Below are positions 25,986-43,104 of a DNA stretch of 64,000 nt, piece after piece; positions within the stretch are counted from its first letter, which is position 1, and the number at the start of each line of letters is the position of its first letter. The DNA comes from Bradysia coprophila (lineage: Eukaryota > Arthropoda > Insecta > Diptera > Sciaridae). A model generated the notes under the pieces. It had not been told where the DNA came from. It ran no database searches and saw only the letters and a list, made by a program, of their open reading frames with translations. Position numbers and translations under genes: made by a program. The stretch spans positions 8,713,410-8,777,409 of the forward strand of contig NC_050738.1 in NCBI RefSeq assembly GCF_014529535.1, written 5' to 3'.

Positions 25986-28900
25986 AACGGTTTTACCACT
26001 ACCACACGCATGCATGTACATTAATCACCCGTACAAACAAGAATTAGCACATTTGTTTGTATGAGTGTATCAGCTGAAAAACAGCTGGAACAGATGCGTC
26101 ACTCGGATGTATGTACGTCAACTTCTCGTCCAAAATTTTTAATTTTCACTAACTGTTAGAAGATTGAACATTGAAAATGTTGTAATTGCGCTCGAATAAA
26201 ATTGCGCTAATATTATTTCTGATGGAGCAATCATTATCGCACTCCAATTTTAGAGCGAATGCGCCATACTTAAATCAAATGAAGTAAAAGATTTCATTTC
26301 AATCAATAGGAGAAATACATAGAAATGATAACAGATGGCGCTCCGATGAGGCGGCAGCAACGCCATCTGGAAAAATGCTGTCTGGAAACGAAAACTCAAA
26401 TGTAATAGTTAATAATTTTTGTATACTTCTACTACATTTCTAGTATGTTTCGTCGTAAAATTACTAATGGCAGCGTTCTATTTCTTGTGAGCCAACACTT
26501 CATCAATCAGGGATCGACGCTATTGAGTAATAAGCGAGGCTGAGCCACAAGAAAAAAGTCAGGTGTTAAAAATTTTAAAAACAATTTCAAACATGTTTTA
26601 ACAAAGGAATTCTAAAATGTTTTCTTATTCCTTTCATTTGCAATCATTAAACAAAAAATATGAAACTAAATTGTAATCAATCAGTTAAGAAATCATTAGC
26701 TAAGTTTTTGTACAATTTACACGGAAATATTATGACTTTCCAAGTTGATTTATAATAGACTCACAGAGTGAACACGATATGGAAGTTTATTCAAAACAGC
26801 AGGAATATTCTATGTCGATGTTAACAGGCCATGATATTCTGATATTCTGATAAAAGTGACGTTTCTCCATACATCTAGTACATATTGTGGCGGTTGTTAC
26901 TCTGTTAACATTTACACAGAATATTCCTCCAGATCGCATTTCTTATGCCGATAACATGATACAGAATCACGGTAACTGAAATGGTAACTATTTCCATTCC
27001 GATAAGTTCTCAACGAGAGGAAATTGATAATAAAAAATGCTGATTGCCGGAGCCGAAATGCTGCAAAAATATTTTTTTTTTAATTTGTTAGGAACGGCAA
27101 GCATGTATCGGCAAGTTATTATAAAATATGGTTGGTTTGACGATAAGCCATTTTTTGATTTTGATATATTATGAGAATAATTACTAAAGGTCGTTCCCTA
27201 TATCGCTTATATCGATAAGTTACCAGACAGATCTGAATCTTAAAGGTTCTTAATGCCGAAAAACTTCGTGACCGAAAGCCTGTTTTTTTAAGTTTTTATT
27301 CGACGCAAAAAGTAATTCTGAGTAAAAATTAACCTGCGATGTGCGTCGGAAATGAACTACTTTTTATAAAGTGAATTAACCCTCCTACAGCTGCAGGTAT
27401 TTGTCTTTTTTGGCAGATGTAAAAAAGCAGTAACGTTTTGAGCACTGCCGTAACAGTTTTTTGCTCACTTTCAAATTTTATATCAATAAAATAATAGAAA
27501 ACGTTGCAAATTCGAAGATTATTATTTTGAAGGACTAGACTTTGAGAAGCAATATAACAATTTTCTGTTCAAAATCAAGCGATGGATCGATTAAAAATGG
27601 AAAGAAATAGAACAAAAATTTTGATGTTGGCTCATTGAGTGGAAAACAACTAAACATATGAATCGACCAAGATAACCCTTCGACTATTTTTGTATCCATT
27701 CCTTCTATTACATCCAAACGTCGCATCTCTTTCTTTTTTCGTTTCGTCATATCAATTAATTTATGAAACGAAGATATTTACAGCACTAAAGTGCACCGAT
27801 TTATCTTCAAAATTTGTGGTGAGCTTCACTTTCAACCTTCTTTCGAATTAACATAAAATGTAGACAGATATTCAAATATTATATGAGTATCAATTTGAAA
27901 GGAAAAAAATATCTGGTTCCATTTATTTAACGACCGACATCACATTACTAATATTTCACTTTAAAAACCAACTAAATTTGTACACCCTTTTGATAACCGC
28001 AACTCATACGGAGACGAAAAAAACTTATCAATTTTATAATATTAACTAAAATGTGTATTTTATCATTTCATTTATTTATTCATTCATTTTTTTGTCGTAA
28101 AAATATTTGTGTATAGTTTGGAGTGTAACCGCAGTGTATGTATACCTATACTTGAGAAGACCATTTTTCGGTGTGAATCAGTCCCACAATATTTTTGCTT
28201 TCCATAACTACATGATTATGAAAATGTATTTTTAAGCAAAGAAAAATCCGTATGTAGGCTCAGACTCATGTCTCATAAATGTGAGCAAATTACTTAACAT
28301 TTGTTCAAGTTTTATTATTTGTTGAATATTAGAGGTTATACGGCTATGTGAAGGTCAGTGAATAACTGTTATGCATATGTCGATGTGTGTCTTACGATGC
28401 TTTAAGCAATCTTTTCCAGTGCGCTCACACCCATATTGAATATTATGAATACGTGTACTGTACACCAATGTAGACTTTATTGAACCACCCAGCTTAAGAT
28501 TAAAATATTTTCATTAAAGTAATTGTAAGTATGTTCGCACGCGCGTTTTAATTTAATTAATTCGTTGACGGAAAATCAACATTCTAGATTTAACTTTCGG
28601 TTATATGACACTTTTGCGTGAACAAGAGCAAAGCTTAACGATTAAGCTAATAATTGAATAACACGACCAATTTTTGAGTCGTTCATTGTATCGTGAAATA
28701 TTAAATTTAAAATTTTAATATTTCATGGAGTTGAATGGGACGGCACAAAAGACTGTCGCTTTTCGTCGCTCCATTGAAATGTATCGAATTTATCATAGAA
28801 ATAAAGAGATAAGATCTCAATGATTATGACCTACATCGAATGAATGTACGACCTTCAGCGATAACAACGATAAATTGGGTTTTTAGCAATGTAGCTTCTT

Positions 28901-29950
28901 GTTTCACAGTTGTTTGTTAAGAGAGTTCAATGCATTCGTATCGATTGTATATATTGTGTACGTTTGAGTCATCTATCAAAATATCTTATCAGACGGCACG
29001 TATGCCAAGAAATGTTGACTGATAAACGCGTAACGCGTAAATTTAAATCGCAATCTAACATTTCAGGCTATGAACTCCTACTACTAATGCCTCGAACAAA
29101 CAGAATTGCGATAGATGTTTCTGTTAAGCTTTCATCTCGTACCATTGGAATTCTAAACCTGCTTTTATAGTTGATTAGACATTTGAGGATATATAATTCC
29201 AAGGCGAGTATAATATTGACGCTTATATATGTACACATAAATGAATTTAAATAAGAAAAAAAAACCTGACACTGATCACATAACACATTCTCCATATCGC
29301 TCTCAATGTATGCGCCTTCTAGAAAAAAAAAAATAGCATTTCCAACTGTGTGTAAAATGAAGACATATAAATATCAAATATGTACAGATCATCACGCATC
29401 TCAACTTAAAAGAACATTTTTTTTATTATTATTAAAACTATAAATTATGTGCACATTATCCACATCTAATTTACATGCCAGTCGATGATCGTTGATCAAA
29501 GATTTACGTTGTGTAGCATTCGATACCATGATATGCCATCATGATATTCCGTAATGTAATATCAAATTTTTTGTAAATTCCACCTACACTTTCATTAACC
29601 ATTCTGTTGCCATTTAAACTGCGCATATCAATCAAATATAAAAGTATGAATTCCATTGATTTGCCACTAAGAAATTCAATAAAAGTGAAAGAGTTCGTGT
29701 TTCATGATTGTAATAGCAAAGTGCATTACATATGCACACGGTAATCGAATCGATGGATTTTTTTTTTGTTAAATTTGAGTTTGAATTACCTATGAAGTGG
29801 ACAACAACGTGGAAGCTAAGCTAAACGATATTTCGTACAGGAATTAACAATGAAACTCATAGAAAGTAGATTTTTATGGCACCACGATTAATATAAAGGA
29901 AATTAACCAATTCGAAACAACTAACCATCTGTTACCAACGCAGGGACTAT
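25986..29950. other. Non-coding, no gene seen
   Basis: AT-rich DNA with many poly-A and poly-T runs. Around 26.28 kb 'aaatgaagtaaaagat' is shared with the MITE at 43.59 kb. The 28910-29170 plus frame has no ATG-based or domain support. Nothing else can be supported. Confidence 0.5.
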
Positions 29951-29964
29951 ATTTGGGAAAACAT

Positions 29965-30100
29965 TTTCTTCAATTTTCCGACATTTTCTCATATTTTCCT
30001 TAATTTTTCCAAAAAATATTTTTGTAAAAATCAGGAAAAATGTCGGAAAATTTCAGATAATATGGAAAAATCTAGGACAATGTCGGAAAATAGAAGAGCT
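29965..30100. repeat. AT-rich foldback (TTTTCCGACATTTT arms)
   Basis: 'ttttccgacattttctcatattttcc' on the left faces 'ggaaaaatgtcggaaaatttcagataatatggaaaa' on the right. The arms are imperfect and simple in sequence. It could be a decayed foldback element. Confidence 0.55.
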
Positions 30101-30249
30101 ACAGCTACAAAATATCGAAGATTCGAAGATTTACCATATTGTGCTTAGCCCACTTGATTTATGAATGTTTGTTATACATTGTGTTCCACGCACAAATAAT
30201 GGAATGATAAATAAATGGTTTATTAAAAAGAAATTCTTCTCAAGGAACA

Positions 30250-30552
30250 CGGCATGGCTTGGCTAGTGGTTGCGTACTAGCCTTCCATCAAAATAGTAAA
30301 TGTTCGATTCCAGTGTCAGACGATTCCATATGGAATTTATTGAGCGATTTTATCGCATTGATAACTTCCTAAAGCTTAATAATTTGGGTAGTTGCAGTGT
30401 GTCTGGTGGCTGTTACGATGTACACATTGAATGACTCGTGTGACGTAACCCAAAAATTTAATTATCCTCAGAGCGTATTTGCATACTTTGAGACGTGTTT
30501 CGGAAGTCAGCCAGTCCGGTGGTCCAGACTGCACTTGTTATAGGCCGTTAAA
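30250..30552 (+). mobile_element. tRNA-derived SINE, copy 2
   Basis: On the plus strand there is an A-box-like TGGCTTGGCTAGTGG (about 30255) and a B-box-like TGTTCGATTCC (about 30302). The body shared with copy 1 (18.75-19.11 kb) follows and ends 'cttgttataggccgttaaa'. The two copies differ at many sites, so they are not a recent duplication. Orientation is opposite to copy 1. Confidence 0.75.
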
Positions 30553-31118
30553 GGCTGACAGTGAGATCTCGATTCTAAACAAATCAAATAAACGAAAGTT
30601 CCAGCGTGCATAATTCGTCGTCGTGTGATGATAATTATTGATGTGAAATCCGTTGTAAACGAGGGATTGTTCTTACGGAATATGGAAAAACAACCTAGAG
30701 AAAAGATCGATTCAGAATCTAAATGCTCTAGATTTGCATTTTGAATAGGGTGCTGTGAAGAACTGTTTTACAAGACAGCTGAATATTACGTTCCACATAT
30801 ATGTACATTTTACATACTGACGACACTAAGTTCTGCTAAGATGTACATTGTACATCTATGTAAACAATTGTACTTGTCCCGAATTTGTACAGTACAGCAG
30901 CACATTTTTCGTGGTAGTTGAACAGTACTATTGTACTGTTGAACAGTTTTATTGTCTATTGAGCTATACTACTAATCGTCGAATCTATTACTTTTATTGA
31001 TAATTATGGCATGATCTGACATCATGTTCAATAGTCTGAACATAATTTTGTATATTATTGTCATCGTTGTCGATAACAGATGACATATCTTCAATATATT
31101 TTCGAAATATTATATTAG

Positions 31119-31275
31119 GGAGACTGCGATTTCGACTTATATTTATAAGTTGACGTAAAACTTGACAATTAATAATAACTTTTCCATACTAAGTATATGG
31201 AGGGAGAGAGTCAACTTAGGATTTCCAATTCTTACGTCAACTTATAACAATAAGTGAAAAACGCAATTTCCCGAA
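31119..31275. mobile_element. Foldback element (~157 bp)
   Basis: The arms share 'gggagactgcgattt...cttatatttataagttgacgtaa' on the left and 'ttacgtcaacttataacaataag...cgcaatttccc' on the right. No coding capacity. Just upstream (about 31065) is 'gtcgataacagatgac', a fragment of the other MITE family. Confidence 0.7.
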
Positions 31276-34223
31276 CATATCAACTGTTCTATCGATTCTT
31301 CCGATAGCTTTAATTAATGTTTGATGGACCCTTCATTGATGTACAAAATATTAAATTTAGCCATTTCATAATACCAGTAGTATGGCAGTGCTGACCAGAA
31401 TAATATAAATTCCAATTCTTATTGGAGCATATCATTTATGATATATATTTGAATTGCAATACTTGCATAAATCATAATTTATTCGACTTCAATCTTAAAA
31501 ATAAAAAAAAATTTGCATCATACTTTTTTGTATCTAATTTTATTCGGTTTTCGAGGAACGTTTCCATTCAAAGCTCATCATTATACGTTTGCAGTCAGTC
31601 AGCCGAAGGAAATGTATATATTCCGAAACATGCATGCATTCAAAATTATAACAAGCAAATTAGTAATAATAATTTTGTTATTTTGCTTTTTAAATCAACG
31701 TACGGTACATTGTATACCATGGCTAAGAAGTGTAGTGTAGCAAACTTGGTGAATTTTCCACATACACGCAACACTATGCCATTCATTACAAAATTAGATT
31801 CTAAAATGCTTAAAATTTGGTTCGTTGTAATAGAAAAAAGTATGAAAAGAAAATGCAGTCGATGGTATACGGACACAACAATACATTTCCATGGGTGATA
31901 CAGACTGTTTCAGTGACTATGTAGTATGAATGGAAATTAGATATGAAGAGTATATAGAGTTAGGTTGCCGTTACAGGTTCAAGGGAAATTACGAATAATT
32001 GCCGAGTATTTAATGGCAAGTAAAGATAATGCCAATGAGAAACTACAGGTAGATAAGATCTGAATAATTTCCGATTAATTCTCAATAAAATTCCAGCAAT
32101 TGTCGAACTAAAACAACAACGAAATACAGATGAAATTCCGAGTATCTTTTGTGAAGTAATGAAATTAGTTTAACATTTTCTCGAGATTCAAATCGTCAAA
32201 ACTACATAACATAAAATTGAATCACCCTACGGCATTCTCATTCTCAGAACTTATATCACACACAATTTACAAATAACATTAATAGCAACAAGCATCAGCA
32301 GAAAATAGAAATTGTTTTATTTCTTTTTGTCTTGCATGGAGAAAAGTATAAGACAAAACGTAAAGGAAAAATCAATCCTCTTACGAAAGGCCATTTTCAA
32401 AATATATAACACTTGTAACTAATTAACGGCTGGCTCTAATAGAAACATTTATCATTCTCCAAACGGATTGGTGTGTATTTGTAATGTTTGGTTTGTCTTA
32501 ATTGTGTTGTCGATTCTTTTTTTTTTCTTTCTTCATTTAATTTTTTGTTTTGTAATACTTTCGTCATATTATATGTTCGGTCGGAATGATACTTCAGTCT
32601 AAAATTAATGGCACATTTCTTATCAATCGTAATTTTATTTTTCAGCGTTAAGATGTTTATTTGTATTACGCGCGATAAGACTAGCGGTTGTAAAAGTGAG
32701 AAAATTGACAAAAACAAAAAGGCTAAGTCTCAACACAAACAATATCTAGTAACGTTGATAAAGACCTTTTGTTGTTCTTCTATTGTTTGCGTTCGAGGCT
32801 AATTGAAATGACGTGATACCTGAAAAAATGTATATTCAATGGAGATTATGCATCGTTTTGAGCATTCGTAAGTAGTTGGATTATGACCATTTGATTGTTG
32901 AAAGCAGTTAAATGGAGGAATTTTTTGTTGTGCTACTTAACAACAGGAAGTAAGACCTGATTACTCTCATGGCTGAAAATCTTCTTGATTTCATTTTTTA
33001 AGTCTTGACAACTTGTATTTCTGTCGGATCGAAATTACCGAAGAAATGACTGACCTCAAATACTAAGTTCCTTATAGGTTAAGTATGAGATCTACAGGTA
33101 ACATTACACAGATTGCAATCATATCATAAGTAGGACCGTTATCGGGTCTACTACCTGATTTGGTCTAATTTGGACTCAGAGAATAACATAAAATCTTGTC
33201 CTTCATTTTTTTGAACTTTGATGTAAGGGCGACGAGATTTCATTAGACGAGAGCCAATAGAAGCAAAAATAGAAGAAAATAGTGCATCAACAGAAGGAAA
33301 TGGTAAGTCAATAGATGTGCCAATAGACACCAATGGAAGGAGTAGAGCCAGAGTTTGCTCGCGTAGTCTCCCTCTCGGCAAGAGGAAAGCTCATTTCTCT
33401 CAACTCAGTGTTTTGTCATACTCGTCCTACGGCCTCGAGTGATAATCTACACATCTAGTGACAGAAACAACCTCTTTGCGCAACTCGATGAATAAATTAC
33501 TAAAATCACCGAGTTGCATGAAACGTTTTTCTCAAAAGAGGCATCGAAAGTTCCTCATTTCGTCAATGAGTTGAGAGAATAACTATTAAGTGAAGGGGGC
33601 GGCTACTTCTTTTGCAGGATCAATTGCAAGTTAGGTCGTTGAAGTAATATTATTGGAAAAAGTTGTGAACATTACAGGACTTAGTGAAAACATTTTATTT
33701 GAGAATCACCTATTTGACCCAAGATACAACAAAACGTCTCAAGCAAACTTATTCAATGACCGCAATTTCAAACAGTGAACAAAAACAGAATCAACGTTTA
33801 GCTTCGGGGATATGTGCAAGGCGCGTGGTAACCAAACAGAATGTTATACGACACACTTAAAGTATTTCGATTCCGATAAAATGAAACATTTTTCCTCATC
33901 ACTTGCAACCGCAACCATCGATTATGGTTACACATATTGTGTAATGTCGATGTATCAATACTAAAGGCACTTTCGATTTTTGTTATTGAACTCACCAAAT
34001 TTGTACTTGTTTTGCCAAAACTGAATTATAATCTCAATGGTTTTCTCAACCAGTTCCAGATCGGTCGTGTTACATTTTAAAGTGAGATTAATCGAGATAG
34101 GTTAGTTGTGATATAGAGGCAAGATGTTAATTTCGTAGTTTGTCTTGTTGTAGACACCATGTTATTACCAGGTCTCAGCCGACTTATCAAATTTTAATTT
34201 ATTTAAAAACAAAATCTACTCAC
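31276..34223. other. Non-coding, no supported gene
   Basis: It contains a 158-codon open frame (31422-31898 plus) that opens with TTG rather than ATG and shows no domain. Around 33395-33585 'ttctctcaactca' faces 'tgagttgagagaa', and 'caactcgatga' faces 'accgagttg', suggesting another decayed foldback. Confidence 0.45.
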
Positions 34224-34266
34224 AATCAATGATGATCTCTTCGATCGGCGAATCACAGGTATCCAT
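34224..34266 (-). CDS. Candidate alternative first coding exon of the ZC2HC1-like gene
   Basis: On the minus strand an ATG at 34266 opens 14 codons (MDTCDSPIEEIIID) and ends in a canonical GTGAGT donor. The leftover single base (phase 1) fits the acceptor at 17820, which also takes the 19856 exon. The join would read ...[24 protein letters not shown], an acidic lead-in continuous in character with exon 2. A TTGCAG lies just upstream, so a non-coding 5' exon may precede it. Phase fit alone has a one-in-three chance. The intron would be 16.4 kb. It could instead belong to another gene. Confidence 0.4.
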
Positions 34267-37200
34267 AATCAGGTTTTTCTGCAATTTATTCAAATCACAA
34301 AGTCACAAAATCACTTATTCACATGTAAATGCAGGCACCATAAAAGCAATTTTTTTGTTTGGCAAATATTTTGTGCGACATTTGAATATTTCGCCAACTT
34401 GAGTCTGCTGGATTAGATCATCACTTGGAATATAAATTTTTTTGCCTTTGAGAGTCAACTAATAATAAAAAAAAATGGTTCGTGCAAACTTAGTACGTAT
34501 TATTCTTGTTCATACTCATATTTCACCATGGTTCAGACTATGTTTTTTATAGATAAACACACAATAACCATTCGTTACACAAAGCACCAGTCGCACGATA
34601 TCCTTTTATCGATTTAACACTAAACGTTATATTATCCTATGGTTAGTATACAATGTAACACACTGAACTTGATGATATAATTTGAAACATTGATTTAACA
34701 ACTTCATGTGTTATCATTGGGCATGGATACAGGGGGCTCTCTTAAATCAATCAAAAATTTGGAACCGTTACCAGTATGCATTCGTTTGTCGAAAGGACAT
34801 TGGTAATGAAAGGAATATTCAAATATTTAAAAATCAATGCTTAGACCATGGTTACTCTAAAAACACCCTGTATGTGTTACTAAGCACTATGGCAACATAT
34901 AGTCGCAAGATATGTACTGTATAAAAGACTGAAAGTATATTTTGTTGCTGCCTCACCCACGACACTGAATGTATTTTGTTATTCGGGTACTTTGGAAAAA
35001 GATAAATAAAAAAAAAACCGTTCATAAGACTCGCGGTTCGCGGAACCAGTAAAATAAATAAACAAAATGTTAAAATTCAAATAATATATCTGAGACTGGT
35101 ATGCTTATTAAGCGTTTAAACAACAACCAACCAATCCTATATTGACCAACGATTATATCACAATTTCATTCACAGTCGTCGAATATTAAATTCTAAATTT
35201 TGTTTTTGATTATAAACTCGATTTTGATTAGAATTTTGTAGACAATTAAGACACCATATCTCAATATCGTCACTCAAGAAACAAAGGTTCGACGAATTGT
35301 ATGCGAATCGTCCGCGAGCAAAGACATAACCGGCCGTTTCATAATAGGCTCTTCAACTGACTAAAATCTGATATATTTTGTAACGTGCATGAATGAATTT
35401 TTTTCATATTAAAACTGTCAAGTCGCAAACACTAATTTCAATAAAAGTCTTTAACATACTCGTTTGTTGATTTAAAGCGTACACGGTTTTACCTGTAATT
35501 TTATTCGTTCGTAAATATATTTATACCCGACGTCTCGCGTAGCTTTAAGGGAACATTAAGCTTTATAGCGACGAGTTAAGTATCGAATGTCGTGTAATAT
35601 AAGAGAAGAATGCGAAAATAGAGAGCTTCTTCTGGCGTATTGGTGCTTATATAGAACTTATGCTGAACTTATGCTTACTGAACGTAGCTTTTCAAACGCC
35701 TTAAAAATCTTTTCGAAACTTTATTCTTTTAGAAGTGGCAAGTGTATATTGCGTCATAATTGAATAGTGTTTCATACTAAATATTTTACTTCATTTGTTT
35801 GGACATATATTTTGCTATAAAAGAAAGCAAGGCACAACTCATCGCTTATTTTTGTCACCGTTGTTGATAACAGTTGATTAAAGTTTTACAGACGTCAAGC
35901 GGAAGCAAAAGCATGAGTGGTCTTAGTGATAGCTGCCAAGTACTATTTTGTATGAAATATTTTGTATCAACGCACTTCAAGCAAAGTGATCATAGTCAAC
36001 AGTTGCTTTTTTGAGAATTTTGAGAATTCTTTCAGAAATTTGAGAAATATTTCTTTAAATTTTTCAAAGTTTTACAAAATATTTTTCTTGTTCTTCTGAA
36101 TAAAATTTAGAAAAATTAACTTTGCTACGTGTCTAACGATGTAGACAATATTTTAAACTTTTTTGGAACTGATTTAGACAGCTAGTTTTGATAAACAGTT
36201 GAAAACTGAATATCGAAGGCTTTAATTACTTCTTCTTATTCTTTTTCGACTGTACGAGTTCTCTGGTTACTTTTATGTCTGTCTGCACATAAAATTCCAT
36301 TGTTAAACCATGTTTTAAACTTTGAAAAATTTGAGAATTTTGAGAAATCCGATTTCTCAAAAATAGTCCCTGATGAAGTCGTTTTTTACAGTGTTTTACA
36401 GTTGTGTGACTCACTGTCAAGTTTCAGTACCCTATTTACAGTACTACTCATGCTAGAAGTTTGTACACATTCTTTACATTGCCCAAACTTTTTCGATATA
36501 CTGTCCAGTTTCCAGTGTCAGTTGTCTATTTAGAGCATCACAGATGATTGAAGTGCGTTGGTATATGCAGCGCACTTCATGCATTCGTTTTACTGTAAAT
36601 AGGGTAATGTAACTGGACAGTGTATCCCACATCCCACAACTATAAAAATCGATTTCATACAAAACAGTACTTTGCCACAAAAGTTATGCGTGAAGAGCAT
36701 CGGTATAAGTCTTGTCTTAGAATTTTCGTAATCGCTGTCACCAACAGATGAGAGACCATTCAAAACAAACACTCTGCTTTATATGCTCAAAAAAGAAAAA
36801 ACAACGTGCAGTTAGGTGGTGGTTCTCTGTTATTGAGTAGTATATTTAATTGAGTATGTGTGCCACACAGATAGTTGTTATGGTAACTTAACTACTATAC
36901 GTACGTATACGTTCTGATACGTAATGAAATAATTGAGCTTGAAATGGTTAATCATTTTTTTCAGTGTGTGCATCGACTCTATATTATTTAAAAAAAAAAA
37001 CATTTGAATTTGCGAACCACTATCTTCTCTACCATTATATACAATAAGAATGTCGGTTGTGTTTCAAAGACATGAAGACAATTTTATATATTATATTGAA
37101 GACAGCCCACGTGCTAATTAGTTATGCGCGAAATGAAATAAGGTTTCTGCTCTGTCTCACGAATTGGCAGTAAATTAATAATTTTATTTTGAAAGAACAA

Positions 37201-37863
37201 TTTCACAATTTGAAACACAATGATTTTTTCAATAATAAAAGTACGTTTTAGGTGTTTTTTTTTCACAGTCATTGCACCAGTATTATCGGCTGTAACACTC
37301 TTGATGTTAATTTGTGTCTAACGCTTTATTTATACACGGCAAACGAATAGCAATGGAATCATTAAATCTGTTATTTATGCATCTTTTGCATAAAGTAGTA
37401 CTTACTGTTTCATAAAAACCCTGGTCAAAATGAAAGTCTCAAAATTTCGAAAAACGTACACCCACGGTGTCAAATCTATGGTATTTTTAAATGTTAGTAT
37501 ACGTTTTTCAAACTTTTGAAGCTTAAATTTTCACCCGGGAAATCTGTAACCTCATTCATTTTAAGTTTTAACATACGTTTTGATTGTATGCATGAAGATG
37601 CTACTCAGAGCTTATTGCCATTGATTGTAGATGACAGATTACTTTTCCAAATAAGATCCCTTGGAGCCCATACTACAGTAGTAGTGATCGACTTAATGAC
37701 TCCTTTTACAAAATTTTGGAATCGAGACTTCCTGAGAAACGCTGAGAAAAAAAAAACACGACGGTTAGAATCTGTCACATACGGCTATTCATCTGTTATT
37801 TGCAATGTTTCTACTTCAATTTTAATATTAATCCTAAATTGTCGACCAGTTTGGCTAACCTTC
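34267..37863. other. Non-coding with dispersed repeat fragments
   Basis: At 35967-35990 'gtatcaacgcacttcaagca' is a half copy of the 47.34-kb foldback. At 36431-36605 'ccctatttacagta' faces 'tactgtaaataggg' (a probable decayed foldback). At 35860 'gttgataacagttg' is a fragment of the CATCTGTTATCG family. A 72-codon ATG frame at 34706-34924 (plus) has no recognisable domain and no splice context. Confidence 0.45.
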
Positions 37864-38270
37864 AAACTTAAGAGGAATCTACCCATGGCTAAATTGTTGC
37901 CTACATTTCGGGTCAAAATTATTATTATTTTGATGATAATTTTTGGACTCGCATTCTTTTTGGAAAAAGTACGACCATCGTTTGATGTTAATATGTGTAA
38001 GCTTTTAGTAAAATTTAAATGTTTGTGGTGATGTAACCTCAGTCCGAGAAAACTCAATATTTCACGAAAATTGACAAATATTTAGAGTTTTCTCGGATCG
38101 CCACAGACATTTAAATTTGTACTGAAAACTAGCACATTTTAACAAGAAACGATGGTCGTACTTTTTCCAAAAAGGATGCGAGTCCAAAATTAACATAAAA
38201 ATAGTAATACTTCTGCCCCCAAGTGTAGGCAACAATTTAGCCATGTGTAGATTACTCTTAAACGAAAAAT
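37864..38270. mobile_element. Large foldback element, ~190-bp arms
   Basis: The left arm (about 37864-38055) and right arm (about 38084-38270) are long inverted copies. They share 'catggctaaattgttgccta', 'ggactcgcat', 'tttttggaaaaagtacgacc' and 'ccgagaaaactc'. The loop is under 30 bp. Differences between the arms are scattered, so the element is not brand new. It ends about 280 bp downstream of the TBCD poly(A) signal. The 171-codon frame across its left arm is judged a by-product. Confidence 0.85.
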
Positions 38271-38551
38271 TCAAATAATTACCAGAAAAACCCGTCATTT
38301 ACAAACGTCACATTATTAACTACTGGTACGGTAAAAACAATCGGAACTGGTCGAAAATTTATCCATTTTTCTTTACAGTATACTCGACTATAGATCAAAG
38401 AAAGATTTCTAGCTGAAATCACTGACTGAAACATATTTTGTTCTGCTAGATTCAAGGGATCTCAAGAATTGATTATCACCGTCGTCGCAACATTACTCGT
38501 CCTCTGTCAAAATCATTAAGACGCCATGATGTGATAGTAAGCAGTGGTTTG

Positions 38552-38557
38552 TTTATT
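38552..38557 (-). terminator. Candidate poly(A) signal of TBCD
   Basis: Reads AATAAA on the minus strand, about 100 bp past the TBCD stop codon (38656). The distance is normal for a short 3' UTR. Confidence 0.6.
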
Positions 38558-38655
38558 CATAATTTTGATAGTTTAAATATAAAAAATGGAACTTAGTGCG
38601 TGTGCGGTTAGACGGTCTTGGATAGCAGTCCCAGCGAAAACGCATTCCGATGAAA

Positions 38656-43104
<4,449 letters not shown>

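Noticed and set aside
31422-31898. 158-codon open frame on the plus strand
   Set aside because: It begins with TTG, not ATG, shows no domain or signal, and lies in AT-rich repeat-bearing DNA. Codon content looks like chance.
34706-34924. 72-codon ATG frame on the plus strand
   Set aside because: Starts with ATG but has no recognisable domain, no splice context, and is within the length expected by chance.
37516-38031. 171-codon open frame on the plus strand
   Set aside because: It starts without an ATG and runs through the left arm of the foldback element at 37864-38270, so it is a by-product of repeat sequence.
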